Shown: positions 32,062 through 41,442 of the stretch, piece after piece | Position numbering within the stretch: position 1 is the stretch's first letter | How the letters are laid out: each line of letters starts with the position of its first letter | From: Nitrosarchaeum sp. | GTDB taxonomy: Archaea > Thermoproteota > Nitrososphaeria > Nitrososphaerales > Nitrosopumilaceae | NCBI RefSeq assembly: GCF_025699065.1 | Contig: NZ_JAILWF010000003.1 | Span: 1 to 64,000 of the forward strand | Direction of reading: 5' to 3' | DNA length: 64,000 bases | Made by a program: the position numbers and the translations under genes | The notes under the pieces: generated by a model | The model's input: only the letters and a program-made list of their open reading frames with translations | The model's database searches: none | What the model was told of the DNA's origin: nothing

Positions 32062-32622
32062 ATGGAACGATATATGATTCATTTAAAAAATAATGGTTAC
32101 AGTCCTAAAGATTCCTCTTATCTTGTAAATCATGCAAGAAAAATATGTTCCACCATTCCAGCTTCAGTAAGAGTTGCTCGAGTCGCACGTAAATTTTTGG
32201 AATTTGATGTCTCTGTAAATCCTGACGATTTAGATCTTGTAATTGAAAAATTATCTCTAATTGGACCTTTGGATAATGCAAGACATATCTTTGAAGAAAA
32301 GATTGGGAAAGAAGATGGAACTCGTGATGGTGTCTTTTATTTTAACAATGAACGATTTTGGGAGAGTCATGAATCTTTAGAAGGTGTATGGAAGCAATGC
32401 TATGGCAGAGAAAAAGAACTTGTTCAGGGAATTATTCTTCTTGCAGTTGCATTTGCTCATGCACAAAAAAACGAAGCTCGTATAGGTATTGGAATGTTAC
32501 AGCGAGCATTAGAAAAATTGGGTGACTCTCCTGGAACTTATGGTGAAATTGATGTCGATAGAATTAGAAATAAAATCAAAGAAATGCAAAAAACTAAAGA
32601 ATTAACTATATTTGAGATTTGA
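32062..32622 (+). CDS. DUF309 family protein
   Basis: The C-terminal half (about residues 90-165) has the DUF309 signature, FNNERFWESHESLEGVWKQCYGREKELVQGIILLAVAFAHAQ. The conserved FWExHExLExxW helix pair is the family core, of unknown biochemical role. The N-terminal half looks like an ATP-cone- or recombinase-like helical segment. I take ATG 32062 (MERYMIHL) instead of a TTG at 32017, because a TTTAAG element precedes it at leaderless spacing. Its 3' end overlaps apgM by 17 bases, convergently. Confidence 0.82.
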   Translation: MERYMIHLKNNGYSPKDSSYLVNHARKICSTIPASVRVARVARKFLEFDVSVNPDDLDLVIEKLSLIGPLDNARHIFEEKIGKEDGTRDGVFYFNNERFWESHESLEGVWKQCYGREKELVQGIILLAVAFAHAQKNEARIGIGMLQRALEKLGDSPGTYGEIDVDRIRNKIKEMQKTKELTIFEI

Positions 32623-33871
32623 TTAAATTAAGAGCTGTAGTTACAACATCTGCTCCTTGAATTAAACCAATGCTCCCTTTTTTAGCTTGATCTTCCGTAA
32701 CTCTAGTTGTTCCATCGTTTTTGATAAAATTCCCCGATACTAAAATTGGGACAGGATCATCACTATGTCCTTTATTGATACACGGTGTCGAGTGATCTGC
32801 TGAAATAACTATTGCAACTTTATCAAAATCAATATTTTCAAGTAGTGTTTTGAAAAATCTACGGTCAATCTCTTCAATATTTTTCATTTTTCCAATAGCA
32901 TCTCCATCATGACCAAATTCATCTGGTCCTTTTAGATGAACGTAAATCGCATTTTGAGTCTCCATTGCTTTTGCAGCTACTATTGCTTTTTCTTCATAAT
33001 CTGTTAATCCTCCTGCTTCAAACGCTTTCATCTTTAACACTTCTGAAATTCCAAGTTCTACTGGCATATCTACAATACATGAAAAATTCATAGAATACAT
33101 TTCATTGATGGGCTTTACGTCTGGATATTTGTTTCCTGCATCTCTTAGTAAAATGCAACTCAAACTTTTCTTTTTTTCATTAATTCTTTTTTTATTAATG
33201 TGACTTTCTTTCATAATTTGAAGTGACTGTGCCGTAAACTCATTAACTAATTTAGCAGTTTTTTTAGCACTCTCAGTTTCATCTAACGGTAAACATTTTT
33301 CAATTCGTAAAAAATCTCCAACCGCTTTTGCTATTCCCATACCTTCTACTCTGGCATATGCAGGATCAGTGTTAGTGATTTGAGATGATAATTTTTCGTT
33401 CTCAGTTCTAATTCTTACTGTTACTCTATGGCCTATAGTAGGCGATACTACTACCGATGTATTTGGAAACGAAAATTTAATTTTATTTTCGATTTCTTTT
33501 GCAACTCCCTCTGCATCATTTTTTTCAATATGTCTTCCTGCACGTCTATCGATAATAATTCCTTCATCATTTAATGTTGCATAATTTCCTCTTAGCGCTA
33601 AATCTCCATCTTTAAAATCAATTCCTACCCCTATTGCTTCTATTACCCCTCTTCCTGCGTAATCAACATGGTGAAATCTGTATCCTAGCATGTTGAAAAC
33701 TGCAATGTCTGATTCTGGTGCAATTCCTTTTCCTACCGAAATGACTTCTCCTATTACACCATTTTGTGCTAATTTGTCTAGAGTAGGAGTGGTTGCCGCT
33801 TCGAGTGGTGTTTTACCATCTAGATCTGGATGTGGAAGATCACCTACCCCATCTAAAAGAACATAAATCAT
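32606..33871 (-). CDS. apgM: 2,3-bisphosphoglycerate-independent phosphoglycerate mutase (archaeal type)
   Basis: The 421-residue metalloenzyme of the alkaline-phosphatase superfamily converts 3-phosphoglycerate to 2-phosphoglycerate. The start IYVLLDGVGDLPHPDLDGKTPLEAATTP contains the first metal site and the nucleophile region, the middle has GRHIEKNDAEG, and the C-terminus has LKGPDEFGHDGD and VVISADHSTPC, the conserved metal ligands. The length is typical for ApgM. It is transcribed alone and is used in gluconeogenic flow. Confidence 0.95.
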   Translation of the reverse strand: MIYVLLDGVGDLPHPDLDGKTPLEAATTPTLDKLAQNGVIGEVISVGKGIAPESDIAVFNMLGYRFHHVDYAGRGVIEAIGVGIDFKDGDLALRGNYATLNDEGIIIDRRAGRHIEKNDAEGVAKEIENKIKFSFPNTSVVVSPTIGHRVTVRIRTENEKLSSQITNTDPAYARVEGMGIAKAVGDFLRIEKCLPLDETESAKKTAKLVNEFTAQSLQIMKESHINKKRINEKKKSLSCILLRDAGNKYPDVKPINEMYSMNFSCIVDMPVELGISEVLKMKAFEAGGLTDYEEKAIVAAKAMETQNAIYVHLKGPDEFGHDGDAIGKMKNIEEIDRRFFKTLLENIDFDKVAIVISADHSTPCINKGHSDDPVPILVSGNFIKNDGTTRVTEDQAKKGSIGLIQGADVVTTALNLIKSQI

Positions 33872-34118
33872 ATGAATGTCTGAATTGTTGATTCTATCCG
33901 TATTTCCAAATTTTTTGTTGCTCTCCTTTAAATCTTACATAAAAATATGCGATCATGAAATTTTTAGTTTTGATTTAAGGGATGTTGTTTATGTTTTTTG
34001 TTAGTGTTTATAGAATACGAAAAATCTCAAAATGATATTTTATCATCATTTGTTTTTTATTTTTAATTTCTTGTATATTGGAAAACGTTTTAACATACTT
34101 AAACTTCAATTATGAATT

Positions 34119-35135
34119 ATGGGGGACATGCGTAAAGATTATGTTTCTGAACGCTTTATGATCGTCTCTAAAAAAGATGACAAAGTTGTAGATCCAAAAA
34201 AATCTCCTTATGCTCCTGGAAATGAATCAATGACAAATCCTTCTGTTCTATCATTAGTTGCAAAAGATGGTATGCTACAGCGTCTTCAGGATAATGAAGA
34301 TGAATATGTTGAAGGCTGGTCGATTAGAGTATTTGAGAGTAAAAATCCTATAGTTTCTATTGAAACTGAAAATTCATACAGTGATAGACCTCATTATAGT
34401 GAACCAGCTTACGGTTATCATTACATTGTGGTTGCATCTCCTAAAGAAAAAGACACTCTTGCTACTATTGATTCTGAACAATGGTCCAACATTCTTGTGG
34501 TTGTACAGGATAGATTACGATGGCTCTATACCCAAAAAGGTGTGACATACGTTTCAATTTATGCTGATCAGGGAGAATCTGCAGGCAGTAAAAACCCCCA
34601 TCCGCATTTGAATATTTTGACATTTTCAACAATTCCTCCTGTTATTGAAGAAGAAGCAGAAGCTTCCTACAAAATCCTTAATGAAAAAGGTGTATGCCCT
34701 ATGTGCCAAATTGTCAATGAAGAAATGGGTGGGCCAAGACAAGTTCTTCAAACTGAAGGGTTTATTGCATTTTGTCCTTGGTCTCCATCATATCCATACG
34801 AATTTTGCATTTCTCCAAAAAAACATACGACTAGTTTTTCTAAAATAACTCAAAAAGAAATTAATGATCTTTCGCTTATTTTACGAGCTACGCTTGGTGG
34901 TTTGTCAAAAACTGTTAAAGATGTTTCATATAATATGGTATTTCATTTATCTCCTGAAAAGAAAAATAGCAGACAAATTCATTGGCATATTGAAGTTTAT
35001 CCAATAACTAAGCCCTGGTCTGGTCTTGAACGTGGTTATGGCATTTTTCTTAATGACATATCTCCAGAACAGGCAGCTGAAAAACTTGGTGCGTCCTGTA
35101 GAAAAGAATTAGCCAATTTGGTTGGTATTGTTTGA
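34119..35135 (+). CDS. galT: Galactose-1-phosphate uridylyltransferase-like protein
   Basis: The 338-residue HIT-superfamily protein has the catalytic KNPHPHLN motif (HPH) and the C-terminal IHWHIEVYP, which match GalT. A CPMCQI cysteine pair lies near residue 192. In methanogens and thaumarchaea, enzymes of this family link nucleotide sugars to UMP or TMP. Galactose use is unlikely here, so another sugar-1-phosphate may be the substrate. A TACTTAAAC element about 20-25 bases before the ATG at 34119 is the probable promoter. Confidence 0.87.
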   Translation: MGDMRKDYVSERFMIVSKKDDKVVDPKKSPYAPGNESMTNPSVLSLVAKDGMLQRLQDNEDEYVEGWSIRVFESKNPIVSIETENSYSDRPHYSEPAYGYHYIVVASPKEKDTLATIDSEQWSNILVVVQDRLRWLYTQKGVTYVSIYADQGESAGSKNPHPHLNILTFSTIPPVIEEEAEASYKILNEKGVCPMCQIVNEEMGGPRQVLQTEGFIAFCPWSPSYPYEFCISPKKHTTSFSKITQKEINDLSLILRATLGGLSKTVKDVSYNMVFHLSPEKKNSRQIHWHIEVYPITKPWSGLERGYGIFLNDISPEQAAEKLGASCRKELANLVGIV

Positions 35136-35169
35136 ATAGTTTAATTATTAACTTGATTTTGTTATTGTA

Positions 35170-35610
35170 ATGGCACTAGAAAAATGGGTAGCAATTGCAA
35201 GTATTGGATTGTATGTGATGTTTGTTGGAGAAATTATTTCTGTATTTAATTTTATAATTAATATGCCTGCTAATTTTGAATTTGGAACTTCATTTGAACC
35301 AAGTCCAAAAATATTGCAATTCATCTCAATTGGTGTGGCTCCTGCATGTGTTTTATCTGGACTTGCATTTTTACTATCAAGACGTTATGGTTCTAAGCAA
35401 ATTGGTTCTATGATCCTTAGTGGTGGAATTATTTTGTTAATTGGAATGGCATATTGTTATTCTCTTTTAGATAAAATTCCTGATTCTTATATGGTTGATG
35501 CTGTTATCATAACTCCGCCTTTGTTCATGGGTGTTTCTATACCTGTGATGATAGTTGGACTGATTTTAATTAAAACAAACAAGAAACGTCCAAAAAAAGA
35601 ATATTTCTAA
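35170..35610 (+). CDS. Four-helix membrane protein of unknown function
   Basis: The 146-residue protein has hydrophobic segments at about 8-30, 50-70, 80-100 and 113-135, and a basic C-terminal tail (TNKKRPKKEYF) that should face the cytoplasm. There are no charged residues inside the helices and no recognised motif. It lies 34 bases after galT on the same strand, so co-transcription is likely. Its stop overlaps the convergent acetyltransferase gene. Confidence 0.65.
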   Translation: MALEKWVAIASIGLYVMFVGEIISVFNFIINMPANFEFGTSFEPSPKILQFISIGVAPACVLSGLAFLLSRRYGSKQIGSMILSGGIILLIGMAYCYSLLDKIPDSYMVDAVIITPPLFMGVSIPVMIVGLILIKTNKKRPKKEYF

Positions 35611-36044
35611 GCATGATCGAATCTTAGTGCATTTGCATTATGTTTGAAGCCTAATTTTTCATAAAATGGTTTGACATCATCTACACAATCTAAAATTGTT
35701 TTATAGCACCCTTGTTCCTTTGCATATCTTAAGAGATATTTTATCATTTTTTCTCCAATTCCATTCTTTTGATATTTTTTATTTACTACTACATCTTCAA
35801 TATGTCCAACTTTGCCACCATTGTGGATAAATTTAGTTTCAATTAATAATGTAGTTGCACCTACTACTTTTCCCTCTAATAATGCTACTATGGTTAATTG
35901 ATCTTGATTTGAATTTATTTTTTCAAATGTTTTTTCTATAATTTTTTTATCTATGTTGCTGGTTTGTCGTAATGAATCTAATGTTTGTAAAAATCCATTT
36001 GTTAGATCCTCTTTTTGTAATTTTCTAATTGTTAAATCGTTCAT
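35607..36044 (-). CDS. GNAT acetyltransferase, glucosamine-6-phosphate N-acetyltransferase-like
   Basis: The 145-residue GNAT protein is close to Gna1. The core VGHIEDVVVNKKYQKNGIGEKMIKYLLRYAKEQGCYKTILDCVDDVKPFYEKLGFK contains the acetyl-CoA loop (QKNGIG) and the Gna1-type HIEDVVV strand. With the nucleotidyltransferase 10 bases upstream it could supply UDP-GlcNAc or a similar sugar for glycoprotein synthesis. The stop overlaps the membrane gene by four bases. Confidence 0.85.
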   Translation of the reverse strand: MNDLTIRKLQKEDLTNGFLQTLDSLRQTSNIDKKIIEKTFEKINSNQDQLTIVALLEGKVVGATTLLIETKFIHNGGKVGHIEDVVVNKKYQKNGIGEKMIKYLLRYAKEQGCYKTILDCVDDVKPFYEKLGFKHNANALRFDHA

Positions 36045-36054
36045 TTTTATTATT

Positions 36055-36756
36055 TTAAATTTTTCCTAGTTTTTGAAGATATTCTTGATTTGCTTTTCTA
36101 TAGGTTGCTTTGTTTCCAATATCCAAAAACCCTTTTTTAGACACAACACTGCTAACTAGTTTATTTTTTGACATTGCTTTTCTAATTACATCATCCATTC
36201 CATAAGGAACATTTTTTGGAATTAACTCCATTATTTCTGGCTCCATTACATAGCATCCAGTATTTACATTTGCAGTGATTTCTGGCTTTTCATTCCATGC
36301 AACCACTTTCCCTGTTTTGGTGGTTTCTATTACTCCGTATGGTAGATTTGTTTTGTATTCATACAAATTCATTGTTACAAATGATTTTTTTTGTTTATGA
36401 TGTTTTATCATATTTCGTAAATTGAAATCAAATATAGAATCTCCATACATGCAAACAAAAGTATCGTCAATGAATTTTTCTGCTGTTTTAAGTTGACCTG
36501 CGGTTGCTAATGGTTTGTTAGATACCGCATATTCAATATTTACCCCAAAGCGCTTGCCATCTTCAAAATAATCTTCAATCGTTTTTCTTAGGTAACTTAC
36601 ACATAATACTATGGATTTTACACCATTTTTTTGTGTCCATTCTATTAGGTGTTCTAAAATAGGTTTTTCACCCAAAGGAAGCATCGGTTTTGGTAGAAAA
36701 GTTGTATATGGTTGCAATCTTGTACCTAAACCTCCTGCAAGTATTACGGCTTTCAT
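36055..36756 (-). CDS. Sugar-phosphate nucleotidyltransferase
   Basis: The 233-residue protein starts MKAVILAGGLGTRLQPYT, the nucleotide-binding loop of the NTP transferase family, followed by LPKPMLPLGEKPILEH. It also has MYGDSIFD with a metal-binding Asp and a C-terminal FLDIGNKATYRKANQEYL. It activates a sugar-1-phosphate with NTP; glucose-1-phosphate thymidylyl- and mannose-1-phosphate guanylyltransferases are the closest types. It lacks the C-terminal left-handed beta-helix of bifunctional GlmU-like enzymes. The acetyltransferase next to it may supply the missing step. Confidence 0.9.
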   Translation of the reverse strand: MKAVILAGGLGTRLQPYTTFLPKPMLPLGEKPILEHLIEWTQKNGVKSIVLCVSYLRKTIEDYFEDGKRFGVNIEYAVSNKPLATAGQLKTAEKFIDDTFVCMYGDSIFDFNLRNMIKHHKQKKSFVTMNLYEYKTNLPYGVIETTKTGKVVAWNEKPEITANVNTGCYVMEPEIMELIPKNVPYGMDDVIRKAMSKNKLVSSVVSKKGFLDIGNKATYRKANQEYLQKLGKI

Positions 36757-36817
36757 AAATCTATAATTGAGATATGACTATTTATGTTCAAGTATGTATT
36801 TCTCTTATAGTTTAAAA

Positions 36818-38122
36818 TTAATTAAATAATTTTGAAACTTTTTCAATAATGGATGCTGGAGTTTTGGCAAAAATAATGATCATTGGTTCTTTACCGAAAT
36901 CTCCTTTATGATAAATCACATCTGGAGCTGTTTCCAATTTTTTTATTGCTAACTTTATTCCCCATTCTATGGATGATCCTTCTTTAGTTTTAATTTTATT
37001 TGGTTCTGAATTTCTATCATAGCTAGAAATAATTAATTTTGTTTTTTTTAATTTTAAAATATTTTCTTCATTATATTTTAAATTAATTGCTGAGCGTATT
37101 TCTGGAAATTTTTTATTCATAGCAATCAACGCTGTAGCAACATGTTTTGAACCGCCATATTCCAAATCTCCTGCAACCATGACCTTATTCCCAGTTTTAA
37201 CTATTCTCCCTGCAATTCCTACTACATCTTTAATTGATTTTGGATTTATTTTTGAAAAGACAAAATTTGTTTGGCATTCCGGAATATTTTTATAAATATT
37301 TTTGATTCCAATGAATTTGTTAATCCAATTTGATAATTCAATTTGAATGTTGTCTCTTTTTTTTATTTGTGTAATTTCTATTCCACGTCCAATATTTTTG
37401 GCATTTTTTATTGAATTGTACGTGAATTGTTTTGAAAACTTGGCTGATTCTTTTAATGATTTTTCATTTACCAATGAAACTAGTAGTGCAGATGAATAAT
37501 TACAACCACTACCATGATTAGTTTTTGGAATTATGTTGCTTGATATGGAGTATTTCCTTTTTTCTTCTAATATGAAATCTGAGATTTTCTTATTTTTTGT
37601 TTCTATTCCTGTAATTATGATGCTTTTTGCACCCATCTTTTGAATTTTTAGAGCAGCTTTTAGAAGCGATTTTTTTGAATTTATTTTAATTTGAGATAAG
37701 AATTCTGCCTCGAATTTATTCGGTGTGATGACTGTCGCTAATGGAATTAAATATTTTTTAAAATCTTTAATGGCATTTTTTTCTATTAGTAAACCTCCTG
37801 TGGTTGATTTTATTATTGGATCTAATACAATTGGAATCTTTAATTGTTTTAATTCATTATGTATTATTTTTATTATGTTTGAATTGTATACCATTCCAAT
37901 TTTTATCCCGTCTATTTTAAAATCTGAAATCAATAATTCAAGTTGATTTTTTAATATTTTTTTTGACACCGGTTGAATCATTCCAAAATTAGATGTATTT
38001 TGTCCTGTTACTGCGGTAATGACAGTCAACCCGTACTCATTTAACATATCAAATGTTTTAACATCGCTTTGTATGCCAGCTCCAGACGATGGATCAGAGC
38101 CCCCTATTGAAAGTAAATTCAT
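36818..38122 (-). CDS. thiDN: Bifunctional HMP kinase (ThiD) - thiamine phosphate synthase (ThiN) fusion
   Basis: Residues 1-255 are ThiD, a ribokinase-like enzyme phosphorylating hydroxymethylpyrimidine (IGGSDPSSGAGIQSDVKTF, DPIIKSTTGG, TPNKFEAE, HGSGCNYSSALLVSLV). Residues 260-434 are ThiN, the archaeal thiamine phosphate synthase replacing ThiE (VVGIAGRIVKTGNKVMVAGDLEYGGSKHVATALIAM and GKEPMIIIFAKTP). The two domains provide successive steps of thiamine synthesis, and thiC is encoded 750 bp away. The GSGC anion hole is a small variant of the usual GTGC. Confidence 0.93.
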   Translation of the reverse strand: MNLLSIGGSDPSSGAGIQSDVKTFDMLNEYGLTVITAVTGQNTSNFGMIQPVSKKILKNQLELLISDFKIDGIKIGMVYNSNIIKIIHNELKQLKIPIVLDPIIKSTTGGLLIEKNAIKDFKKYLIPLATVITPNKFEAEFLSQIKINSKKSLLKAALKIQKMGAKSIIITGIETKNKKISDFILEEKRKYSISSNIIPKTNHGSGCNYSSALLVSLVNEKSLKESAKFSKQFTYNSIKNAKNIGRGIEITQIKKRDNIQIELSNWINKFIGIKNIYKNIPECQTNFVFSKINPKSIKDVVGIAGRIVKTGNKVMVAGDLEYGGSKHVATALIAMNKKFPEIRSAINLKYNEENILKLKKTKLIISSYDRNSEPNKIKTKEGSSIEWGIKLAIKKLETAPDVIYHKGDFGKEPMIIIFAKTPASIIEKVSKLFN

Positions 38123-38125
38123 TTA

Positions 38126-38461
38126 GTGTTGTCTAAATTGATTACACTAATCTGTTTTTCCATTTGTTTTTTATTTTTTCTATTTTTATGGGCTTGTATT
38201 TCTTGTTTAATTTTTTTCTATTATGATAGAGCATTTATAGATCTAACTCAGTTCTTAATTGTTAATTTGACTGAAAAAATTCCTTTGGTTGATGATATTC
38301 CCTCTGAATTGAGCTGTACTGTGTGTTTGTTACCGATGCAATATCAAAAGAAAATCAACAATGTTTTTCTTTGGCAATGTTTTAAATGTGGCAAAAAATA
38401 TTTTGTTTCAAACTCTGTTGTTGATTATAGTGTATCTGAAACTTGGAGTTCTGCTAAATGA
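38126..38461 (+). CDS. Membrane-anchored zinc-ribbon protein
   Basis: One long hydrophobic N-terminal region (about residues 4-36) with cysteines is followed by a soluble part with a zinc ribbon (CTVC...CFKCGKKYF). This suggests a membrane-tethered metal-binding domain on the cytoplasmic side. The GTG/TTG start (38126/38129) is only four bases from the divergent thiDN start, so the real start is uncertain; TTG 38138 is a candidate. The cysteine pattern argues for a real coding region. Function is unknown. Confidence 0.55.
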   Translation: MLSKLITLICFSICFLFFLFLWACISCLIFFYYDRAFIDLTQFLIVNLTEKIPLVDDIPSELSCTVCLLPMQYQKKINNVFLWQCFKCGKKYFVSNSVVDYSVSETWSSAK

Positions 38462-38644
38462 AAATTAATATTTGTAGACTTAACATGTAAACGAAAAACC
38501 ATGTGATATTTTTTATTTGAAATTAATCTGTCAAATGGGATGAATAGTTTTACTCTGATGATGTTGTGCCTAGATTTCTATATTTTGTCATAATTTTACA
38601 TTTAACTATGTAATTTGATATTTTCAGATGATATTGCTAATTCA

Positions 38645-38740
38645 TTATGATGTTTGGTTAGCGCATTCAAATGAGCAAAACTCATCTTTAAAACTTTGAA
38701 ATTCTTTCCCACAATGTACACATTCTTTTGCCATTCTCAT
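38645..38740 (-). CDS. 31-residue zinc-ribbon-like protein
   Basis: A tiny ORF, MRMAKECVHCGKEFQSFK..., has a CxxC pair followed by FCSFEC, the paired-cysteine spacing of a small zinc ribbon. TTATATG lies about 22-25 bases before the ATG, so a leaderless transcript is likely. It lies in the 408-bp gap between the zinc-ribbon membrane protein and thiC; I see nothing else in that gap besides the thiC promoter. Translation from the second Met (38734) is possible. Confidence 0.65.
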   Translation of the reverse strand: MRMAKECVHCGKEFQSFKDEFCSFECANQTS

Positions 38741-38869
38741 ACTATCTATTATCGGTTTAAGCATATAAGATCGATCAATTTTACGTTTATAGTAACAAAA
38801 CATTCTCGAATATTTTTATCGTTTGATACTCTCATGATTGTTTAAATCAGGCAAAAACATAGATTATGC

Positions 38870-40192
38870 ATGGGTACTCAAATGACTGCTGCCCGAAGGG
38901 GTATTGCTACAGACGAAATGAAGATTGTGGCAAAAGACGAGGATGTTACATTAGAATGGCTTATTCCTAAAATTGCAAATGGTTCTATTATAATTCCTAG
39001 CAACAATGTTAGACCTCAAAAAATTCACAATGTTGGAATTGGAAAGGGTCTAAAAACTAAAGTGAATGTAAACATTGGAACTTCTACACTAAATGTCAAC
39101 CTTGAAGAAGAGATTGAAAAAGCAAAGGTTGCTGTAAAATACCATGCAGACACATTGATGGATTTAAGCGATGGTGGTGATGTCAAAAAAATACGACGTG
39201 CATTATTAGAAGTTACGCCTATTACATTTGGAACAGTACCCATCTATGAGGCATACAACTATGGCATTGAAGTTCATAAAAATCCTTTAAATTTAACTGA
39301 AGATGATTTTTTAAACGCATTTGAAAATAATGCAAAAGATGGTGTTGATTATACTACTATCCACTGTGGAATTACAAAAGATATTGCAAAAAAAATTCTA
39401 AAAGTTAAAAGATATGGCGGTGTGGTGAGCAAGGGTGGAACAATCACTGCTGCTTGGATGTTGCGACATGATAAAGAAAATCCATATTTGACTCATTATG
39501 ATTACCTCATTGAAATTGCTAAAAAATACGATGTTACATTTAGCTTAGGTGACGCATTACGACCTGGCTCTATTCTTGATTCTCATGATGAACTTCAGGT
39601 TCAAGAGATGATACACATGTCTCAACTAACAAAACGTGCTCATGAACAAGATGTTCAAGTGATGGTTGAAGGACCAGGGCATGTTCCATTAAATGAAGTT
39701 GCTACTAATGTCCGATTAGCCAAATCTTTGATAGGTGATGTTCCTTACTATGTGTTAGGTCCTTTGGTGACTGATGTTGCTTCAGGGCATGATCATATTG
39801 CAAGTGCTATCGGTGCTGCTGTTTCTGCAAGTGAAGGTGTTGATCTATTATGTTATCTTACTCCTTCTGAACATCTTGCATTGCCTAATGCTGATGAAGT
39901 AAAGGAAGGTCTAATTGCATATAGAATTGCAGCACATGCAGCTGATTTGGTGAAACTTCGAGAAAAGGCAATAAAATGGGACATGGCAATGACTGAAGCT
40001 CGTCGAACATTGGATTGGGAAAAACAAATTGCGTTATCTATTGATCCTGAAGAGGCAGCTAAGATTCATGGTCGAACTGGACAACGTCCAGGAAATAATG
40101 TTCCTTGTACAATGTGTGGTGGAGCATGTGTCTATGTTATGCTACCTCAACAAAGAAAATATGATAAAGAAGAAAAATTACAACAGATTTAG
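38870..40192 (+). CDS. thiC: Phosphomethylpyrimidine synthase ThiC
   Basis: ThiC is a radical SAM enzyme converting aminoimidazole ribotide to HMP phosphate. The 440-residue protein has LMDLSDGGDVKKIRRALLE, VPIYEAY, THCGITKDIAKK, LGDALRPGSILDSHDELQ, MVEGPGHVPLNE and GPLVTDVASGHDHI. The C-terminal CTMCGGAC supplies the iron-sulphur cysteines. GTTTAAATC about 28 bases before the ATG is the probable TATA box. No TPP riboswitch structure is apparent in the short leader. The 3' end overlaps the convergent Nudix gene by 15 bases. Confidence 0.97.
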   Translation: MGTQMTAARRGIATDEMKIVAKDEDVTLEWLIPKIANGSIIIPSNNVRPQKIHNVGIGKGLKTKVNVNIGTSTLNVNLEEEIEKAKVAVKYHADTLMDLSDGGDVKKIRRALLEVTPITFGTVPIYEAYNYGIEVHKNPLNLTEDDFLNAFENNAKDGVDYTTIHCGITKDIAKKILKVKRYGGVVSKGGTITAAWMLRHDKENPYLTHYDYLIEIAKKYDVTFSLGDALRPGSILDSHDELQVQEMIHMSQLTKRAHEQDVQVMVEGPGHVPLNEVATNVRLAKSLIGDVPYYVLGPLVTDVASGHDHIASAIGAAVSASEGVDLLCYLTPSEHLALPNADEVKEGLIAYRIAAHAADLVKLREKAIKWDMAMTEARRTLDWEKQIALSIDPEEAAKIHGRTGQRPGNNVPCTMCGGACVYVMLPQQRKYDKEEKLQQI

Positions 40193-40582
40193 TAATACTT
40201 TTTCAAGACTAGGAACTGAATTGTAATTTTTTAATTCATCAATAGTTATCCACAAATATTCTGAATTTTCCCAATTTAGTTTTATTTCTGGATTTTTTGC
40301 TTCAAATAAGAATGGAAATATTTCCCACTCATGATTTTCATATTGTGGTGAATTTACCCTAAGTTTTTCTGCAGATTTTATTAATTTTATTTTATCTTCT
40401 GCAATCCCAGTTTCTTCAAAAATCTCTATTTTTGCTCGTGTTAAAGGAGATTCGTTTTTTTCAATGATGCCGCTAATTCCTGCCCATAATCCTTTCATAG
40501 TTTTTACTTTATCGCTTCTTTTTAGAATGAGTATTTTTTGTTCATCTTTAATAAAAGATGTAACAATTTTGGTTGCACGCAT
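40178..40582 (-). CDS. Nudix hydrolase
   Basis: The 134-residue protein has a Nudix box: GIIEKNES followed by PLTRAKIEIFEETGI, with the metal-binding E-x-x-E-E spacing. The usual Arg of REUxEE is Ile, so activity or metal geometry may differ. It should hydrolyse a nucleoside diphosphate derivative. It starts six bases from the tyrA stop on the same strand, so it may be the last cistron of the aromatic operon. A house-cleaning role is the generic interpretation. Confidence 0.87.
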   Translation of the reverse strand: MRATKIVTSFIKDEQKILILKRSDKVKTMKGLWAGISGIIEKNESPLTRAKIEIFEETGIAEDKIKLIKSAEKLRVNSPQYENHEWEIFPFLFEAKNPEIKLNWENSEYLWITIDELKNYNSVPSLEKVLLNLL

Positions 40583-40587
40583 TTTTC

Positions 40588-41442
40588 TTATTTTTCAACT
40601 GCATGTACCATTTTTGTCAATTTTTTATAAGAATCCTCCAGATTTGTATTTGCAGAAAGTTTCTCTTGACAATTTTTAATGTAATCTATTACTTCTTCCG
40701 TCTTTGATTCTTGTACTGCTGTCAGTAGTCTGCCTATGTCTTTCCAAAGTTCTTCTGCAACTCTTCTAATTTCAGGATTTGCTATAATCGTTTCAATTAA
40801 TTCTGGAGATTCTGTCATTATACTTTCCGCAAGTATTTTTTGAACTCTGAATGTAGTTCCTGACATTTTTTCAGTTAATGACATTTTTTCATCTTTTGAA
40901 ATAATATTTGCAAATACAAGATTCATCAAATGAGTTAATCCTAAAATAACTGCAATTTTTTTATCATGCTCAACTGCATCGATTGTTACAAAATTTGCAC
41001 CCTCAAAAAGTTCTTTTACAACTGTCAATTCTTTTTTTGCATCTTTTATTGGAACTGAAATTATGTTCTGTCCTTTGATTGATTTTGCACCAGGACCAAA
41101 CATGGGATGAATGCATATGGGATTAATTTTTGCAGGCATTTTTGATAATGATGCTACTACTTTGGATTTTTCTGATGATATTTCAATTAGATATGTTCCT
41201 CTTTTCATCTCTTTTGCAATTAATCTAATTATTTCTGGCGTTCTTCTTGTTGGAGTACACAACACAACGTAATCTGCTTTTAAAATGCCCCCTACTAGGG
41301 AATCTGATTGGATTATTCCTTTTCCTTGTATCTTGTTTTCACTATCATAACCTGTAACTTCAAAGTCATTTGCTAGAAAATATTTTGCAAACCATTGCCC
41401 CATTTGACCCCCGACTCCAATTATTGTAATTTTCTTCTTCAT
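40588..41442 (-). CDS. tyrA: Prephenate dehydrogenase (TyrA)
   Basis: The 284-residue NAD(P)-dependent enzyme converts prephenate to hydroxyphenylpyruvate for tyrosine synthesis. Motifs are GVGGQMGQWFAKYFL (residues 6-20, nucleotide binding), DYVVLCTPTRRTPEII, CIHPMFGPGAKSIKGQNII and a C-terminal helical region with LGLTHLMNLVFANI. The His in CIHPMFGP is the catalytic region. It overlaps the upstream aminotransferase stop by four bases. It is the last aromatic-specific gene of the block. Confidence 0.95.
   Translation of the reverse strand: MKKKITIIGVGGQMGQWFAKYFLANDFEVTGYDSENKIQGKGIIQSDSLVGGILKADYVVLCTPTRRTPEIIRLIAKEMKRGTYLIEISSEKSKVVASLSKMPAKINPICIHPMFGPGAKSIKGQNIISVPIKDAKKELTVVKELFEGANFVTIDAVEHDKKIAVILGLTHLMNLVFANIISKDEKMSLTEKMSGTTFRVQKILAESIMTESPELIETIIANPEIRRVAEELWKDIGRLLTAVQESKTEEVIDYIKNCQEKLSANTNLEDSYKKLTKMVHAVEK

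Noticed and set aside
35170-35180. TGGCACTAG match at the start codon of the galT-adjacent membrane protein
   Set aside because: Single isolated copy inside coding sequence without a partner 18-19 bp away; likely chance.
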